The translations under genes were made by a program, and so were the position numbers. 64,000 nucleotides of DNA from CAZAMP01 sp964486455 (GTDB lineage: Bacteria > Eisenbacteria > RBG-16-71-46 > CAZAMP01). The notes under the pieces are model-generated. The model worked only from the letters and a program-made list of their open reading frames with translations. It was not told where the DNA came from and made no database searches. The stretch lies in NCBI GenBank assembly GCA_964486455.1, contig CAZAMP010000003.1, forward strand, positions 62,001 through 126,000. Direction: 5' to 3'. Each line of letters begins with the position of its first letter. Position 1 is the stretch's first letter. Positions 43,704 through 52,055 of this stretch are shown piece after piece.

Positions 43704-45875
43704 GTGATTGCCAAACCACTGCACAATCAAACGCCTGGCGGACGCACGGCCGGCCCGACACCGGGCGCGACGCCGAGCACGGCATCCGGTCGTTTCGCGC
43801 GCTCCCCTTGGCCACCGGTGATTGTTTTCGCGATCCTTTTGACCGTCTATGTCGTGACGCTGGCACCCGGTCTCGTCGGTGGCGACACTCCCGAGCTGGC
43901 CACGTCGGCCCATGTCCTCGGCATTCCCCATCAGCCGGGCTATCCCCTCTACGTGCTGGTCGGCCGGCTCGCATCGCTGATCCCCATCGCCGAAGTCGCG
44001 TGGCGCGTGAATCTGCTATCGGCGATCGGGGGCGCGGCCGCGGGGGCGGCGTTGTGCGCGTTTCTCTTAGGGTCGGGCGTCGGTGGCTTGGTGGCCGTCT
44101 TGCTGTCGATCGCGGCCGGCCTGTCGCTGACCACGTGGTCGCAGTCGATCGCCGCGGAGGTCTACACCCTCGGCCTTGCGCTCGCCTTGTGGGCGCTCGT
44201 GTTCTTCGACCGCTGGCGGTGTGGGGGGAACGTGCGATGCCTATGGGCGGCGGCCTACGTTGGCGGCCTCGCGGTCGGACATCAGCCACTCACCCTGTTG
44301 TTGCTCTCGGGCGTCGCGATCTCGTTGGTCAGGGCCTTGCGCCGTCGTCGGTTGGGTTGGGGCACCGTGGGAATCGCGGTCGTTTGGTTCGTGCTCCCTT
44401 TCACCATCTTTCTGGTCTTGCCTCTAAGGAGCGCGCTACGGCCGCTCGTTGACTATGCGCGGATCAGCTCCGCCGGAGACTTCTTCTACCACGCCCTCGG
44501 TGTGGCAAGCCGAAGCGAGTTCCTGAGCGAAGGGGCGTCCGGGATGAGGCACGCGCTCGAGCTGATGTTTCGAGTCGTGACATCCGAGATCGGGATCCTG
44601 ACGCTGCTATTGGTCGGCGTTGCCGTTGATGGGGCGATCCGAATGCTTCGCCACGATCGCGAACGACTGTGGCTCCTCTGGCTGCCGATCCTGCTGATCC
44701 TCCTATTCGCGCTGTTCTACGGGATTCACGACATCGAGAACTATCTCATCATACCGTTCTGGCTCATCACTGCATCGGCCGGGTTCATGGCGGCGCGGCC
44801 ACCGGCCCCCGAGGACGAGCCGCTTGCTCCTCGCCGCCGCACGGTGGATCGGGTGGCCGTCGGCATCGCGGCACTTTTCGTGGTGAGCGCCGTATGGGCC
44901 AACCACGCGGTATGCAATCGGTCCGACTATCACCTAGTCGATGATTTCGTCGACAACACACTCGAGTGTGTGCCCGATGACGGAGCGCTCTTCCTGTACA
45001 CGGAGACATTGACCGGGCCGTTCGCCTATCACACCGGGATTCTCAGAAAGCGGGCGGATGTCCGGCTGATCGACATGACCGGTAAGGTCATGCCGGAGCC
45101 GTTTGGATTTCGGCAACTCACCGGGGATTGGCGCGAGGAGCGATGGCGGCGTATGGAGGCGCTCTACCTGGATCGTCCGCCGGAACTCGCCGGGCGCGCG
45201 TTCTGCGCCCTCATGTTCTCCGCCCGGCGGACGGATGAGGATCGGTTTGCCTATCGCCGGCGTGGCCTCGTGTACGAGCTGTCCGACCCGGCCGCGCGCC
45301 CGATGGAGGCGGCCGTCTACTGGAATGAGTTCACTCTTCGTCTGCCTTCCCAGGCGCTACTGGCGGCCGAGCGGACCGGCTTCGCCCTCACGCCGCTCAT
45401 CTTGAGATTCTACGGCGCCACCGGGACGGCGGCGGCCGCGGAGCGGCTCCAGTCCGGCGACATCGACGGCGCGATCTCGACATACCAACACGTGATCCAC
45501 ATCACCCCCGATGACGTCGCGGCCCGGGAACGGCTCGCATGGGCGTTGGTGCGTTCGGGAGACATGTCCCGGGCCGAGGCCGAGCTTCGAGCGGTCGTCG
45601 CGTTGAAACCGGATGCCGTGCAGGCCTTGAACGCCTTGGCTGTGATACTGCTGCAGAAAGGTGGAGACCGGGAGGCGGAGGAGCTTCTGCGCCGAGCGCT
45701 CACCGCTGACGCCACCGTCCCGCTCACCCGATTGAACTTGGGGCGTCTGCTTTCTCGAGACGTCTCGCGTTCGGCAGAGGCGATCGAGCATCTCGAGGCG
45801 TTCGTCACGCTCGCCCCCGAGGATCCCGACATCCTGTCCGCGCGGGAGCTTCTGATGCGGCTTCGCGGCCGCTAA
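43704..45875 (+). CDS. DUF2723 membrane protein with C-terminal TPR
   Basis: The 723-residue protein starts at a GTG. Its N-terminal half has about ten membrane helices and the DUF2723 signature GGDTPELATSAHVLGIPHQPGY just after the first helix, a feature of GT-C-like proteins related to protein O-mannosyltransferases. The C-terminal 130 residues are TPR-like (AISTYQHVIHITPDDVAARE and later repeats). It probably transfers a sugar from a lipid carrier at the periplasmic face. It is widespread in Bacteroidetes and relatives. The 23-base divergent spacer from the previous gene is unusually short. Confidence 0.85.
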   Translation: MIAKPLHNQTPGGRTAGPTPGATPSTASGRFARSPWPPVIVFAILLTVYVVTLAPGLVGGDTPELATSAHVLGIPHQPGYPLYVLVGRLASLIPIAEVAWRVNLLSAIGGAAAGAALCAFLLGSGVGGLVAVLLSIAAGLSLTTWSQSIAAEVYTLGLALALWALVFFDRWRCGGNVRCLWAAAYVGGLAVGHQPLTLLLLSGVAISLVRALRRRRLGWGTVGIAVVWFVLPFTIFLVLPLRSALRPLVDYARISSAGDFFYHALGVASRSEFLSEGASGMRHALELMFRVVTSEIGILTLLLVGVAVDGAIRMLRHDRERLWLLWLPILLILLFALFYGIHDIENYLIIPFWLITASAGFMAARPPAPEDEPLAPRRRTVDRVAVGIAALFVVSAVWANHAVCNRSDYHLVDDFVDNTLECVPDDGALFLYTETLTGPFAYHTGILRKRADVRLIDMTGKVMPEPFGFRQLTGDWREERWRRMEALYLDRPPELAGRAFCALMFSARRTDEDRFAYRRRGLVYELSDPAARPMEAAVYWNEFTLRLPSQALLAAERTGFALTPLILRFYGATGTAAAAERLQSGDIDGAISTYQHVIHITPDDVAARERLAWALVRSGDMSRAEAELRAVVALKPDAVQALNALAVILLQKGGDREAEELLRRALTADATVPLTRLNLGRLLSRDVSRSAEAIEHLEAFVTLAPEDPDILSARELLMRLRGR

Positions 45876-46040
45876 AGTACTATCGAACAACAGGGTACGT
45901 GGCGGGGAATCGGGACGACGCGCTGCCAATCGATCCGGCACCGGGAATTGGACGCACGGCCGGCCCCGGAACATCCTCTGGCGACCATCGCACCAGAATC
46001 GACTTGCCCCTACGCCGTTTGGCCGATACCTTCCATCCCC

Positions 46041-47279
46041 GTGAGACACCTCTCGAAACAAACGGCCGGGACTCTTCTGGCTTTCCTCGCAGCGGCCGTG
46101 CTGGTTGTGACCATTGCTGTCGCGCCGGCTTCCTCACTGGCCGCCGAGTCGGACGGCGCGCAATCCGATGGCCCACCGCCGCGTTTCATTCCTCCAGAAG
46201 CCGGAGAAGGTCCACCGGCCCCGACCGGCGTCACCGCGATCGACGTGCCGAATGACGCCGGAGAAACCGTCAGCCTGAGCTGGGTGGTGCCGGCCGGAGT
46301 AACCCCTGACAGCATAGTTGTTTACAGGTTCGACGCCGCCGGTGACTCTGAGATGATCGCTCTTCTGGCCGGTGACGAGCGCACGTTCACCGATCCCGGG
46401 GCGGGTCATGAGCCCGTTCGCTACGCCGTTGAGCTCTTCCTCGGCGGGCTGAGCGCCCGATCGTCACTCTCGACGGCGGTCGTCGCGCAAGGCAACTGGT
46501 TCAACAAGCCACGCGGGAACCAACTCATCGTCCTTCTCGTGATCGTCGTTTCCATCGGCTATTTCACCCTCCAAGCTTCGAAAGGGAGGGAGTTCTACAT
46601 TCGCAAGATCGCCGGACTCGAAGCCGTCGACGAGGCGGTCGGTCGGGCGACGGAAATGGGACGCTCCGTTCTCTACATTCCGGGTACTCAAGATCTCGAC
46701 GACGTGCAGACGCTCGCCGGCCTGACGATTCTCGGCACATTGTCAAAGAAGATCGCGGAGTACGAGACCAAGATCGACGTTCCCGTGTGTCGGTCACTCG
46801 TGATGTCGACCGGCAGAGAAACGGTGCGCGAGGCGTATCTCCTCGCCGGTCGCCCCGATCTCTACAATGACGATATCGTTCACTACATTACCGACGAGCA
46901 GTTCGGATATGTCGCGGCTGTCGACGGGATCATGGTGCGTGAGAAGCCGGCGGCGTGTTTCTACCTCGGTGCGTTCTTCGCCGAGTCGCTCATTCTTGCC
47001 GAGACCGGCAACTCCATCGGAGCCATTCAGGTCGCCGGCACGGCCATGCCGACACAGCTCCCGTTCTTCGTCGCGGCGTGCGATTACACGCTCATCGGCG
47101 AGGAGCTTTTCGCGGCCAGCGCATATCTCTCGAAGGACCTGAAGCTGATCGGAAGTCTCCGCGGGCAGGACATCGGCAAGCTACTGGCCATGGCGGGCGT
47201 GGCCGTCGGCGTCATCGCCGCAACCGCGGGATGGGACGCGATAGAAACGGCATGCCACTGGCTCTTCAAGGTGAATTGA
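46041..47279 (+). CDS. DUF6754-family membrane protein with fibronectin III-like domain
   Basis: The 412-residue protein has a signal peptide or first helix (LSKQTAGTLLAFLAAAVLVVT), then a fibronectin III-like domain (about 50-140, from APTGVTAIDVPNDAG to VRYAVELFL). A second helix (LIVLLVIVVSIGYF) leads to a large domain with FYIRKIAGLEAVDEAVGRAT, TLAGLTILG, and the terminal FFVAACDYTLIGEELFAAS region that I recall as DUF6754, function unknown. A last helix ends it. The start is probably the GTG at 46041 just before the hydrophobic segment; the ribosome binding site is weak and the frame is open from 45948. It heads a five-gene operon of membrane proteins. Confidence 0.75.
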   Translation: MRHLSKQTAGTLLAFLAAAVLVVTIAVAPASSLAAESDGAQSDGPPPRFIPPEAGEGPPAPTGVTAIDVPNDAGETVSLSWVVPAGVTPDSIVVYRFDAAGDSEMIALLAGDERTFTDPGAGHEPVRYAVELFLGGLSARSSLSTAVVAQGNWFNKPRGNQLIVLLVIVVSIGYFTLQASKGREFYIRKIAGLEAVDEAVGRATEMGRSVLYIPGTQDLDDVQTLAGLTILGTLSKKIAEYETKIDVPVCRSLVMSTGRETVREAYLLAGRPDLYNDDIVHYITDEQFGYVAAVDGIMVREKPAACFYLGAFFAESLILAETGNSIGAIQVAGTAMPTQLPFFVAACDYTLIGEELFAASAYLSKDLKLIGSLRGQDIGKLLAMAGVAVGVIAATAGWDAIETACHWLFKVN

Positions 47280-47334
47280 GGATGACCGTCATGCACGCCG
47301 CGTGTGAAGGGACCGGAAACGTGAGGCAACCCGA

Positions 47335-48024
47335 ATGAACCGGCTGATCCGGATAAACATCCCGCTCTTCATCGCCTTCGTGGTCGGTGCGGCGATGCTC
47401 GTGGCCCACTTCATTCCGCGCGAGCCGTTCCACTTCTTCGACACCGAGTTCAGCGTCTTCTTCGACATCATCGCGGTCTTCGCGTTTATTCTCGGTGGCG
47501 GAAACCTGCTTCGCGTGCATCTCACCAAGATCTCGGGCAAACACAGGGACATGACGTACAGCTACGTCACGCTGATCGGCTTCGTCCTTATGCTCGGCGC
47601 GGGGCTGCTCCGGATCGGAATCCCCGGTGATCAGCCGTACAACTACGATAGCGGGCTCTTCCAGAGGATCTACGACGCGACGTTCTATCCGTTGGGCGCG
47701 ACGATGTTCTCACTACTCGCGTTCTTCGTGGCGTCGGCCTCCTATCGCGCGTTTCGAGCGAAGACGCTGGAAGCGACGCTGCTCCTCATCGCGGCCTTCA
47801 TCATTCTCCTAGGACGGACGCCGGTGGGCTACTACATGACGGCGTGGCTGCCCGAATCACTCAGCTTCTTCGAGGTGCCGAACCTCTCGGCGTGGATCAT
47901 GTCCGCCTTCAACACGGCCGGCCAGCGCGCGATCCAGATCGGGATCGCGCTCGGCATCATTTCCACGTCGCTCAAGTTGATTCTCGGCATCGAGCGAACG
48001 TACCTCGGCGAGGAGAAGGGCTAG
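47335..48024 (+). CDS. Polytopic membrane protein of the DUF6754 operon
   Basis: The 229-residue protein has about six hydrophobic helices, starting with NIPLFIAFVVGAAMLVAHF and ending with a long helix before the basic RTYLGEEKG. I do not recognise a domain. No signal for catalysis is visible. It lies 55 bases after the DUF6754 gene and three bases before the next one. Its size and build match the fourth gene of the operon (also 229 residues), so the two may form paired integral subunits of one complex. Confidence 0.7.
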   Translation: MNRLIRINIPLFIAFVVGAAMLVAHFIPREPFHFFDTEFSVFFDIIAVFAFILGGGNLLRVHLTKISGKHRDMTYSYVTLIGFVLMLGAGLLRIGIPGDQPYNYDSGLFQRIYDATFYPLGATMFSLLAFFVASASYRAFRAKTLEATLLLIAAFIILLGRTPVGYYMTAWLPESLSFFEVPNLSAWIMSAFNTAGQRAIQIGIALGIISTSLKLILGIERTYLGEEKG

Positions 48025-48027
48025 ACG

Positions 48028-48906
48028 ATGACGGGCTTCCTCGTGAAAATGGGAACGATCGACCGCCGGTGGATCTTTCTCGTCATCGCGCTCGCGGTCA
48101 TCATTCCGCTGCTCCTCAACATGGGTGCACCGATGCCGGCGACCCCCATCGTTCAGAAGATCTACGACAAGATCGAAAGCCTTCCGCCTGGGAGCCACGT
48201 GATCATGTCGCTCGACTACGGTCCGGCGACCGTTCCCGAAAACCAACCGATGGCTGATGCGCTGGCGCGTCACTGCATGGAGAAGGATCTGAAGCTGATC
48301 CTGATGGCGCTTTGGCCGACCGGCGTTCGCCAGATCGACGTCACGATCGAAAATCTGTACACGGGCGACGACGCGACTCACCCCGACAAAGTCTATGGCG
48401 AGGACTGGCTCAACATCGGCTACAAGGCGGGCAACCAGGGTGTCATCAACGTCATCTTGAACGATTTCAAAGGTCTTTTCACGACCGACTCGCGCGACGG
48501 CCAGCCGATCGATTCGTTCCCGATCATGAAGGGTGTGGCGAACCTCCGAGATCTCGAGCTGATCCTCTGCATCGGGTCCGGCAAGCCGGGGATGAAGGAA
48601 TGGATCCAGTTCGCCGGTGATCAGGGTCACATCCCCGTCGCGGGCGGAGTGACTGCGGTCGAGGCGCCGCTTCTCTATCCGTACTACCCCCGTCAGCTCG
48701 TGGGGCTCATGGGCGGTCTCCAGGGCGCGGCCGAATATGAGTCGGCGCTCCTGGACGGCTATCCGAGCCTGGCTGGGGGGTCGGAATATTTGCTTCGGGC
48801 GGCGACGCGAAAGATGGGACCGCAGACGGTGGCGCACTTGATGATCCTCCTGTTCGTCATCATTGGGAACATCGCGCTATTCGCGTCGCGCAGGGAGAGG
48901 AGCTGA
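48028..48906 (+). CDS. Membrane-anchored protein of the DUF6754 operon
   Basis: The 292-residue protein is anchored by one helix at each end (RRWIFLVIALAVIIPLLLNMG near the start, LMILLFVIIGNIALFAS near the end). Between them is a soluble alpha/beta domain of about 210 residues with motifs such as GSHVIMSLDYGPATVPENQPM, WLNIGYKAGNQGVINVIL and GLMGGLQGAAEYESAL. I recognise no catalytic signature. The repeated strand-helix pattern could be a Rossmann-like or ABC-transporter-substrate-like fold. Spacing of three bases on either side shows tight co-expression. Confidence 0.7.
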   Translation: MTGFLVKMGTIDRRWIFLVIALAVIIPLLLNMGAPMPATPIVQKIYDKIESLPPGSHVIMSLDYGPATVPENQPMADALARHCMEKDLKLILMALWPTGVRQIDVTIENLYTGDDATHPDKVYGEDWLNIGYKAGNQGVINVILNDFKGLFTTDSRDGQPIDSFPIMKGVANLRDLELILCIGSGKPGMKEWIQFAGDQGHIPVAGGVTAVEAPLLYPYYPRQLVGLMGGLQGAAEYESALLDGYPSLAGGSEYLLRAATRKMGPQTVAHLMILLFVIIGNIALFASRRERS

Positions 48907-48908
48907 TT

Positions 48909-49598
48909 ATGGCTGATGCGATCGTAGCTTGGGTCGCAGCACTCATGACGCTCATGATCTTCAGCTTCCTCTACAAGGACAATCCGTTCTACAAATTCGC
49001 AGAGCATCTGTTCGTGGGTGTTTCGGCGGCGTACTGGATGGTGGTCGGGTTCTGGACGACGCTCGTGCCGAACCTTCTGGGCAAAGTCTGGCCGGGGTGG
49101 ACGGCGTCGACGTTTCCGTTCGTCGGTGTGGATCCCAACACGCCCAGCAACTGGTACTACATCTTCGCCGGAGTCCTGGGCATTCTGCTCCTGACCCGGC
49201 TCATCCGTCCGATTGCGTATCTCTCCCGCTGGGCGCTCGCGTTCATCGTGGGCTGGGCGGCGGGCACGAATTTGACGCGTTACCTGCAGTCCGACTTCAT
49301 CAAGCAGGTCGACAACACGATCCGGCCGATCATCGAGATCGGCGACGGAGGTTTTGCGCTCGTGCCGACGGTCACGAGCATCGTGATCGTCTTCGGTGTG
49401 CTCTGTGGTCTCGTCTACTTCTTCTTTTCAAAGCCGCACACGGGTGTTCTCGGCGGCGCGAGCCGCGTCGGAATCTGGGTGCTCATGATCACCTTCGGTG
49501 CGTCGTTCGGCTACACGGTGATGGCCCGTATCTCGCTCCTTACCGGGCGCATGGAATCGCTCATCGAGATCTTCCGAGCGCCATTCGGCCCCTTCTAG
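48909..49598 (+). CDS. Second polytopic membrane protein of the DUF6754 operon
   Basis: The 229-residue protein has six hydrophobic helices, beginning IVAWVAALMTLMIFSFLYKDNPFYKFAEHLFVGVSAAYWMV. The stretch NPFYKFAEHLFVGVSAAYW is distinctive and likely the family motif, but I cannot name the family. It starts two bases after the preceding stop and ends six bases before the sulfatase-like gene. It is probably an integral partner of the first three products. Confidence 0.7.
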   Translation: MADAIVAWVAALMTLMIFSFLYKDNPFYKFAEHLFVGVSAAYWMVVGFWTTLVPNLLGKVWPGWTASTFPFVGVDPNTPSNWYYIFAGVLGILLLTRLIRPIAYLSRWALAFIVGWAAGTNLTRYLQSDFIKQVDNTIRPIIEIGDGGFALVPTVTSIVIVFGVLCGLVYFFFSKPHTGVLGGASRVGIWVLMITFGASFGYTVMARISLLTGRMESLIEIFRAPFGPF

Positions 49599-49604
49599 CT
49601 CATC

Positions 49605-50465
49605 ATGAACGAGTCGGACCGTCGCGGACGACGCGCTTCCTGGATCGCTGCCGCTCTCTTCATCGTCCTGTGCGTGATCGTGTTTCGCTTGCTCGGGCCC
49701 TGGTTCGCACGAGAGCGATATGTGCGGCTCCGCGAGCACGAGATGCGGCGCAACCGATTCACCATCGAGGCGCTCATCTCCCGCGCCGAACCGGCCGACG
49801 TGAGCGGCGTTCTTCTGGTTTCGATTGATGCCATGCGAGAGAAGGATTGGCGAGATGTGGACGCGACACCCACGCTCGATTCGCTCCGTGCCCTCGGGGG
49901 AGACATCGTGATCGAAGGCGTCTCTCCGGACGCCGATGCGGCGTTCTCCGGTGTCGTGATCCCGGTGGTTCAAGCCGGACGCGAGATGGGTTTCGCCACC
50001 GCGGCGGTCGTGGGGCACACGATGTCAGATTCCACGGCGGCCTTGCTGCGCGATTTCGATCACGTCCGTAACGATTTCCCCGCCATCACGTCGTACCATC
50101 ACGAAGGCGAGGCGACGTGGGTATCGCTCGCCGCCGTACGGGAGCTGACCGCCGGCGAAGGCGAACCGATGCTTCTCTGGCTACGGTACACGGAGCTTTC
50201 GCCCCCGCACCTCGGCCACGATCGGCTCCGGATCGGGAATCCGCGGGTCAGCGAGCTCAACGCCATCGACCACTACCTGGGACAGATCCTCGCCTTTATT
50301 CGCGCCGTCGAATGCGAGGAGCGTGTAGCGATTCTTGTCATCGGGTCCGAGGCGGATGAGTCGGGTCGGATGCGAGGCATCGCCGTGCATGCCGATTTGG
50401 CGGATACGGTGGACGCCGGAGACCTTTCGCTCCGACTTCTGAGCGCGGCGGCATCCGCGGAGTAG
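49605..50465 (+). CDS. Degenerate sulfatase-like membrane-anchored protein
   Basis: The 286-residue protein has an N-terminal helix (ASWIAAALFIVLCVIVFRLLG) and then the fold pattern of the alkaline phosphatase/sulfatase superfamily: VLLVSIDAMR (first strand), TPTLDSLRALG, GFATAAVVGH, LLWLRYTELSPPHLGHD and AIDHYLGQILAFI. The sulfatase nucleophile motif CxPSR or its serine/threonine equivalent is missing where AFSGVVIPVV stands, and only parts of the metal site remain. It is also shorter than active sulfatases (450 or more residues). It may be a binding or scaffold protein that ends the DUF6754 operon. Confidence 0.6.
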   Translation: MNESDRRGRRASWIAAALFIVLCVIVFRLLGPWFARERYVRLREHEMRRNRFTIEALISRAEPADVSGVLLVSIDAMREKDWRDVDATPTLDSLRALGGDIVIEGVSPDADAAFSGVVIPVVQAGREMGFATAAVVGHTMSDSTAALLRDFDHVRNDFPAITSYHHEGEATWVSLAAVRELTAGEGEPMLLWLRYTELSPPHLGHDRLRIGNPRVSELNAIDHYLGQILAFIRAVECEERVAILVIGSEADESGRMRGIAVHADLADTVDAGDLSLRLLSAAASAE

Positions 50466-50481
50466 GCCGCGGCGATACGCA

Positions 50482-50940
50482 TCAGTCGAGCACCAGCACC
50501 TTCACGGCGGCGCTTTCACTACCCGCGTTCCATCGAATGAAGTAGACGCCCGGTGCGACGCGTAGACCGTCGCGTCCACGGCGGTCCCACTCGGCGCGGA
50601 GCTTGCCGTCGCCGGATGCCACGGGACGGAGCAGACGAAGCGTCCGTCCACGCGCGTCGAAGATGAGGAGCTTCCCGTCCGACGGCGCCGTACCCGCGAA
50701 TTCGATCGTCGCGGACGATCGCATCGGATTCGGTTGAACCCTCATCGGCCTCGCGAGACCCAACAACTCTGTTTCGACGACATCGGTAGCGATCACGCCG
50801 TGTGGGCCCGGTTCGTCGGGCGTCGTGCCGTGACAGACGGCGCAATCCGATAGTGTCCCCGCGTGACCCTGCAGCGCGACCATGTTGGTGTTCCCGTATT
50901 GGATAGAGTCGTGATCGGTTTCTTCGCGTAGTAGTCGCAT
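50482..50940 (-). CDS. Truncated monoheme cytochrome c with sorting domain
   Basis: The 152-residue frame has one heme site (CAVCH, about residues 33-37) and a C-terminal FlgD-like/SPNP-type sorting domain (VQPNPMRSSATIEF to GVYFIRWNAG and VKVLVLD). It lacks a signal peptide, although both parts belong to exported proteins, and its frame has a TGA eight codons before the ATG. The upstream 280 bases contain open stretches without heme motifs. It is therefore probably the 3' remnant of a larger exported cytochrome, or the start is misplaced by a frameshift. Confidence 0.5.
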   Translation of the reverse strand: MRLLREETDHDSIQYGNTNMVALQGHAGTLSDCAVCHGTTPDEPGPHGVIATDVVETELLGLARPMRVQPNPMRSSATIEFAGTAPSDGKLLIFDARGRTLRLLRPVASGDGKLRAEWDRRGRDGLRVAPGVYFIRWNAGSESAAVKVLVLD

Positions 50941-51224
50941 ATGACTCTCGGAAGATATCGATCAACATCGTATGCGCGAGCTCTCGTCGGTCACGTGATC
51001 ATCCTCGTGGAAGGTGAGATGAGCACAGTCAACCAGCCCATGTCTCGCGGTCGCCTTCCGTCGCCGGCCGACGCACACGCCTTGCTGAAGGACCCATTTC
51101 CAGAGTGTTTCATCACATACCCATGCACGCCCGACCGGATCGATGCTTTCGCGCCCTTCTCGCGGCTTTCTATGTCGCGATCTCTAGGTTGAGTGTGTCG
51201 TCGTATGGGTCGTGACCAAATGCA

Positions 51225-52055
51225 CTAGCCATACGTGTGCTGACCACCCAGGAAGAGATTCCCGGCAAAGCTCAGGAGAATGAACACAAAGCCGGTGATG
51301 CTGAGCCACGCCGCGCGAACTCCCGTCCACCCTCTTTGAAGTCGCGCGTGAAGATAGCCCGTATAGAAGAGCCAAATGATCGCTGCGCCGACCTCCTTCG
51401 GGTCCCACGCCCAGAAGGTGCCCCACGCCTCATGCGCCCAGATGGAGCCGGCAAAGAGTGCCCCGACCGTGAACAATGGGTAGCCCAGAGCGATGGCCCG
51501 ATAGCTCATTTCATCCAGCCGGTCGAGCGACGGGAAGCGCCTCCAGATTCCCATAGCGGCTCCACTGTCTTCCGCACGACGTCGAAGAAGGTAGGTCGCG
51601 CTAAAGGCCAGTGCGACCGCAAACGCTCCTTCGGAGAGGGCGGCGAGGACGACGTGAATGACCAGCCAATAGCTTTGCAGCGCGGGCATGAGTTGCATCG
51701 AGACTTCTTTGGGCAGCATGGATGCCGACACCACGAGTATGATCACGGCGGGTGATACGATTGTTCCGATGATCAACTCACGATAGCGTAGGACTATTCC
51801 ACCGAACGTCGCCACGGTCATCCAACTCATCAGGTTCGCGTACTCGAACATGTTCGAGAATGGAACGTGTCCGAGCGAGATCCATCTAAGCGCAATGCTC
51901 CCCGTGTGAGGGAAGAAGCCGAGCAACATCGTTCCCGCTGCAATCCATCCCAGTCGCCGTTTCCGAAACGCCAGATACGACGTGAACAGGAGGAATGAGA
52001 GGAGGTAGATCCAGAAAGTTACCCAGAACATCGATACGTCGTTGATGACACTCAT
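51225..52055 (-). CDS. ccsA: Cytochrome c biogenesis protein CcsA (ResC)
   Basis: The 276-residue membrane protein has about eight helices and the heme-handling tryptophan-rich motif WGTFWAWDPKEVGA, with flanking histidines (such as HTGSIALRW, the helix containing WLVIHVVLAALSEGAF, and WAHEAWG). Together with ResB it forms the system II heme lyase that brings heme across the membrane and attaches it to CxxCH sites. Its ATG overlaps the resB stop in an ATGA. The dozens of heme sites encoded to the right explain why it is here. Confidence 0.95.
   Translation of the reverse strand: MSVINDVSMFWVTFWIYLLSFLLFTSYLAFRKRRLGWIAAGTMLLGFFPHTGSIALRWISLGHVPFSNMFEYANLMSWMTVATFGGIVLRYRELIIGTIVSPAVIILVVSASMLPKEVSMQLMPALQSYWLVIHVVLAALSEGAFAVALAFSATYLLRRRAEDSGAAMGIWRRFPSLDRLDEMSYRAIALGYPLFTVGALFAGSIWAHEAWGTFWAWDPKEVGAAIIWLFYTGYLHARLQRGWTGVRAAWLSITGFVFILLSFAGNLFLGGQHTYG

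Noticed and set aside
50941..51192. 83-codon plus frame between the broken cytochrome and ccsA
   Set aside because: It has no ribosome binding site or motif; the region is better explained as decayed upstream sequence of the cytochrome on the other strand.
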